Positions 60,128 through 64,000 of a DNA stretch of 64,000 nucleotides are shown one piece after another. The notes below the pieces were generated by a model. That model did no database searches. It was not told the DNA's origin and saw nothing but the letters and a program-made list of their open reading frames with translations. Source of the stretch: Pelobates cultripes (lineage: Eukaryota > Chordata > Amphibia > Anura > Pelobatidae). The translations under genes were made by a program, and so were the position numbers. Positions within the stretch are counted from its first letter, which is position 1; each line of letters opens with the position of its first letter. The stretch lies in contig OW240914.1 of NCBI GenBank assembly GCA_933207985.1, positions 208,339,777-208,403,776 of the forward strand, written 5' to 3'.

Positions 60128-60470
60128 TATACAAAGATCTTACAAAGTTACATAATTGTCTAGGTTGAAAAAAGAATAAAGTCAATAAAATTCAACTGTG
60201 AACCACAGTCTTTGATGGTGTTGATCCAAAACATGGCTAAAAAAAACCAATTGTAGCAATTTCCTATTATGCCACATAAACAGAAAAACTCCTTCTTGAT
60301 TCCATAATGGCAATCAAATATCTCCTTGGAAAAGCAACTGGTTTACATAAATATCAATTATTACCTTGAATATTCTGTTTACGCAAAAAAGCATTCAAAC
60401 CTTTTTTAAATGATGTATAGAATCTGATAAGACAACCTCTTTAGGCATAGAATACCACATCTTTATTAAA
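60128..60470 (-). mobile_element. CR1-like LINE 3' end, older subfamily
   Basis: Minus-strand reading gives tatgcctaaagaggttgtct, then cgtaaacagaatattcaagg, then ttttggatcaacaccatcaa and a tail gacaattatgtaactttgta, the same order as the other CR1 copies but clearly more diverged. Confidence 0.75.
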
Positions 60471-60980
60471 CAATAAGGAAGGGAGACAGGAGAAGGGACA
60501 GGATAAATGGTAGAGTGACCTGCAGAGTGGCAATTGCCTCATTATAAAAGGGTGACCTTAGGATAGGTTGGGCTCGGGGAGATCACAAAAGAGGAAAGAT
60601 AATTAAAACTTCACTTTTAATGTAAATAGTTAAAAGGGGGGTATACAAACAAAGTTTAATTGAAATAACTGTTGTAAGAAATCTTCAAGTGATACAGTTA
60701 CACTGCCTGTTAACAGAGTGAAATGCCACTGTGGGAACAACAGCTACAAATTAGTAGTGTCAATAATGTATCGATATGCCAGTACCCGGGCTCAAGGAAA
60801 AATAGCCAAGTCCCAGTGAGCTGCACTGAGGCTGTTAACAAAGCTGATAACCATATTTACCGAAACTGCAGTGTCTGGACTCTAAAACAAGCTTGAGAGT
60901 GCCAGTATACTGCAGAAAAGAGCATCTTAGAAATGATGACAGGGTCCTGTGTTAAAGACCGTGAGAAATAGCATCTAGAG
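60471..60980. other. No gene seen
   Basis: Unassigned sequence between the CR1 end and the tandem array; possibly the outer part of the terminal-repeat element at 60.98-61.96 kb. Confidence 0.35.
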
Positions 60981-61556
60981 GTATGTGCTGGCGGGAGTAT
61001 CTGCAGTATAGAAACTAGGAGGTGCAAACTGCAAAATGTTGCCTGGTAGATTCTGCAGGAACTGGCTTAATAACCAACAAGCTATGGGTAGAGAGGGGTT
61101 AACTGCAAAAACACTGGAAATCCTAGTGTTATGGTATGTGCAGACGTGAGTATCTGCAGTATAGTAACTAGGAGGTGCAGACTGCAAAGATATTGCCTGG
61201 TATATTCTGCAGTAAAACTACACAAGCACTGGAAATCCTAGTGTTATCGTATGTGCAGGTGGGAGTACCTGCAGTATAGTAACTAGAAGGTACAAACTGC
61301 AAGATGTTGCCTGGTAGATTCTGCAGGAACTGGCTTAATAAGCCACAAGCTATGGGTAGAGAGGGGTTAACTATCAAAACACTGGAATTCCTAGTGTTAT
61401 GGTATGTGCAGGCGGGAGTATCTGCAGTATAGTAACTAGGAGGTGCAGACTGCAAAGATATTGCCTGGTATATTCTGCAGTAGCTGGCTAAAAAAACCAA
61501 CAAGCTATGGGTAGCGAGGGGTTAACTACAAAAACACTAGGAATCCTCCTATGCTT
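60981..61556 (-). repeat. Tandem array of about 153-bp units in A-B-A-B order
   Basis: Units start with gtatgtgc at 60,981, 61,134, 61,249 and 61,402. Units 1 and 3 share tgttgcctggtagattctgcag plus ggaactggctt; units 2 and 4 share gatattgcctggtatattct. Spacing between units 1 and 3 and between units 2 and 4 is 268 bp in both cases, so a dimer was duplicated. Unit 2 is shortened to 115 bp. The minus-strand ORF of 111 codons reflects the unit length of 51 codons; no domain. Confidence 0.88.
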
Positions 61557-61559
61557 GTG

Positions 61560-61960
61560 GTCCCTAAGTACTTGTGCCTTCGAGGGCACCCCCTTAGCCA
61601 AAAGCCTACAATCTCCTATGGAAATACAAATAGAAAATTCCCACCAATACTGCTACAATGAAAGAAGTGTGCTGGAAATGCCTAGACTTTGTAGGCTGCT
61701 TCGAGTGCTGCTGGGTAACGGCCAAGCCGATGCTGATAGAAAGCTCTAATTGGTATGGTAAGTAAAGAGGTCACTCTTAGTAAAGTGACTGGTGGATAGC
61801 GCCAGTGATGTTTCCCCTGACGCGCGTTTCACCTCACAGGTTCATCAGAGGGGAACCGGTTTTGTGATTGAATCATGTTTTTAAATGTCTGGTGAAGTTC
61901 TCATTGGTGGATTTAAATGAATTTAACCAATGAGAATTCTTCTATGCCTTAATGGGTGGG
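61560..61960 (-). mobile_element. Penelope-like terminal repeat bearing a hammerhead ribozyme
   Basis: The block contains a complete hammerhead motif on the minus strand (61,812-61,855). On the downstream side of that strand it adjoins the tandem A-B array. No RT or GIY-YIG sequence is near, so this may be a solo terminal repeat or a retrozyme-like non-autonomous element. Boundaries are approximate. Confidence 0.5.
61812..61855 (-). ncRNA. Complete type-I hammerhead ribozyme motif
   Basis: Minus-strand order is a 7-bp stem I (ttcccct at 61,855-61,849 with aggggaa at 61,818-61,812) around the core. The core is CTGATGA (61,848-61,842), stem II acct/aggt with loop gtg (61,841-61,831), GAAA (61,830-61,827) and cgcgcg forming a minimal stem III (61,826-61,821). 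TC follows at 61,820-61,819, with predicted cleavage after that C. Every conserved core base is present. Short stem III of this kind is known from hammerheads in Penelope-like elements and may favour dimeric folding. Activity is inferred, not shown. Confidence 0.85.
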
Positions 61961-62487
61961 TAAGTAGTGGAGCAAAAATGTTACTCTTACATGTTTGGTA
62001 GAGATTAGTAGTAAAGATGCTATAAATAAATAAATAAAACGCGAATGATACGAAAATATTACTGAGAGTATTAAGGCTTGTGAAATATATACTAGGCATG
62101 GTTCTTAACTAAAAAGATTTGCCTGGCGTTATCCACAAACATTGTGGAATAGAACATAAGACTTAACTGGTAGGAAACTTGAAAGAGCTATTCAAAGCTT
62201 TAACTTGCTAAATGAAAGCATAAGCATAATAGTGTTAATCAATTAACTATTTACAACCTTATGTTACAAAATAAAACTTAAGTTTAATAATGACTAGTTG
62301 CAGCCATTATGTGACAGAAATGAAGACTTAAGCATGATAATATTATACAATGAAAGTTTCAACCTAATGTTGTTAAATGAAGACTAAAAAATAGTAGTGG
62401 AAAAATAATAACTATTTGTATAGGAAGCATAGGCGTGCGCAGCCTTTTGCATTAGGGTGTGCACCCTAAAGCACAAGCACACGCTGC
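61961..62487. other. No gene seen; possible transposon end near 62,428
   Basis: AT-rich. A cataggcgtgcgcagcc then gtgtgcaccc block at 62,428-62,466 looks like a DNA-transposon terminus, but its partner was not found. Confidence 0.35.
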
Positions 62488-62760
<273 letters not shown>

Positions 62761-64000
62761 GAAAATCTCAAATATATACAATCTAATGTGTTAAACTTAC
62801 CCAATCACCAAGTGCACCCTGTTTGTCCGGTCTGCTCTATGAATAGAGCCGCAAACCGAGGACTGTCAAGCATACTGCCGAAAAGTGACATAAAGCACAG
62901 CCACCAAGTGTTGCCTAAAAATGGCAAAGTTGTTTTAAAAGAGAAAAAATCGGAGTAAAATTAAAAGCATGTATGGAGGAGAAAGAAATAGAGCCTGATT
63001 ATATGGTCTTAAATGTATATGAGTGTGGAATGTTAAAGACAGCAGTATGAATGAAAACGGGTTAGCCAAAGGTTAACCAGAACAGGTTAATGTGTGTATG
63101 CATGCTGAATAAAGAGAAATTTTTTTTTTTTAAATGAGACAAATGAAAAAAAGCTCAGTGAATGTGTGGAGAATTGCAAAGAAGTCAAATGTGTGAGATG
63201 TACGATAGTGTATGAAATGTAAAAAAGAAGAACTGTATCAAAAAAGTCTATGTGATCTCAATAGACTAAATATGTAACAAAAATAAAAAATGCGTGCTGC
63301 TGGAGATGTATGTGAAACGGACAAATGAAATGTGTGGTGAACTGACAAGAGAGTAGTAAGCTGAGGTAAAGATGGTCTACAAAATGCTATGTGAACAGAA
63401 TGAGAAAAATGATAGTGATGCAACCCCCATACGAAAATAATATACAATATGTAACCAGTGTAACAAAAACCAAATGTTACTCAACAAACTAATATGTGTA
63501 GATATGCTGGATCATGAAGACTCATAGTGGAAAGAATATGTGTTGTGAGGTAGAAAAATGTACTGGTCTAAGACAGGTATAGTGTGTTGTGAAAGCTAAA
63601 AACTGTAGCTATAATACATATGAAATATGAAAAATAAAAATACAACGAAAAATTATAATGTATGCAGGTGAAAAAAGGATGTAATGAATAAATAAGCATG
63701 TTATAGTAAATGATGTTAGGTCCAGAATGACCTAAATGATCTAATAAGCAGAACAAAAAAAGGTGATTGTGACAACACAAGTATCATGTTAACATGCAGT
63801 GTTAAACCAAAGTGAAGATGATGTAAAATGAACCAGACTGCTGCCGAAATCACAAACCACCGCCTCAATATAAACAAATATGGAATCACAATCTATAGAC
63901 ACAAATAAAGATTTTATCCAAATTATACACGACCATCATGCGAGCTAACATCCCGTGAGGGAATCTAATTCATCTAGAAACTGTGAGTCCCACAGTATAC
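62761..64000. other. No gene seen; unassigned repeat-like sequence
   Basis: ORFs of up to about 70 codons, no domains. Sequence from 62,761 may be the body of the element whose tail lies at 62,642-62,760, but no protein supports this. The window ends inside it. Confidence 0.35.

Overview
This window looks like nuclear DNA from an anuran amphibian, probably a non-pipid frog. The assignment rests on the repeat families: L1/Tx1-type LINEs with frog-style ORF1 proteins, a CR1-like LINE with a (TATGTAAC)n tail, a DIRS retroelement, a Tc1-like transposon, a Penelope-like element and terminal repeats with hammerhead-ribozyme cores. I found no host protein-coding gene, rRNA or tRNA that I can support. 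Recognisable coding sequence is transposon-derived and broken by stops, frameshifts, deletions or nested insertions.

Layout. 0-10.6 kb: an AT-rich stretch, a solo LTR with a 5-bp target duplication (2,718-3,811), then an L1-type LINE (ORF1 about 5.6-6.2 kb; ORF2 about 7.35-10.5 kb) interrupted by related LTR material. 10.6-22.7 kb: mostly unassigned sequence with short tandem repeats, one MITE-like palindrome and one coding-like island at 17.3-17.8 kb. 22.7-26.9 kb: a minus-strand DIRS element (gag, RT/RNase H, tyrosine recombinase) whose terminal inverted repeat was hit by a 613-bp palindromic element leaving a 12-bp duplication. 27.5-36.5 kb: a repeat-dense block with a piggyBac-type MITE, a 2.8-kb satellite of about 14-bp unit, a GC-rich palindrome, a CR1 3' end, a CA-rich array holding a nested palindrome, a 68-bp minisatellite, an L1 ORF1 fragment and an L2/CR1-like LINE piece.

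36.5-50 kb: unassigned AT-rich sequence, a 105-bp-arm hairpin with hammerhead cores on both strands, a tyrosine-recombinase remnant, a textbook hAT MITE and a long CR1 copy with recognisable RT. 50.1-53.4 kb: a Penelope-like element flanked by inverted terminal repeats, one of them split by a 1.1-kb foldback insertion. 55.2-59.3 kb: an L1 ORF2 fragment and a Tc1-like element, each carrying younger insertions. 60-64 kb: a CR1 3' end, a tandem array with A-B-A-B order, a terminal repeat with a complete type-I hammerhead ribozyme motif on the minus strand, and a long (TA)n tract beside a degenerate relative.

The most interesting layer is the ribozyme-bearing retroelement set: one intact-looking hammerhead (61,812-61,855), two core-bearing strands in a near-perfect hairpin (42.57-42.79 kb), a palindrome centred on the equivalent landmark (32.68-32.84 kb), and degenerate relatives at 50.3, 52.1 and 62.7 kb. 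All assignments come from reading motifs and alignments by eye; no database search was possible.
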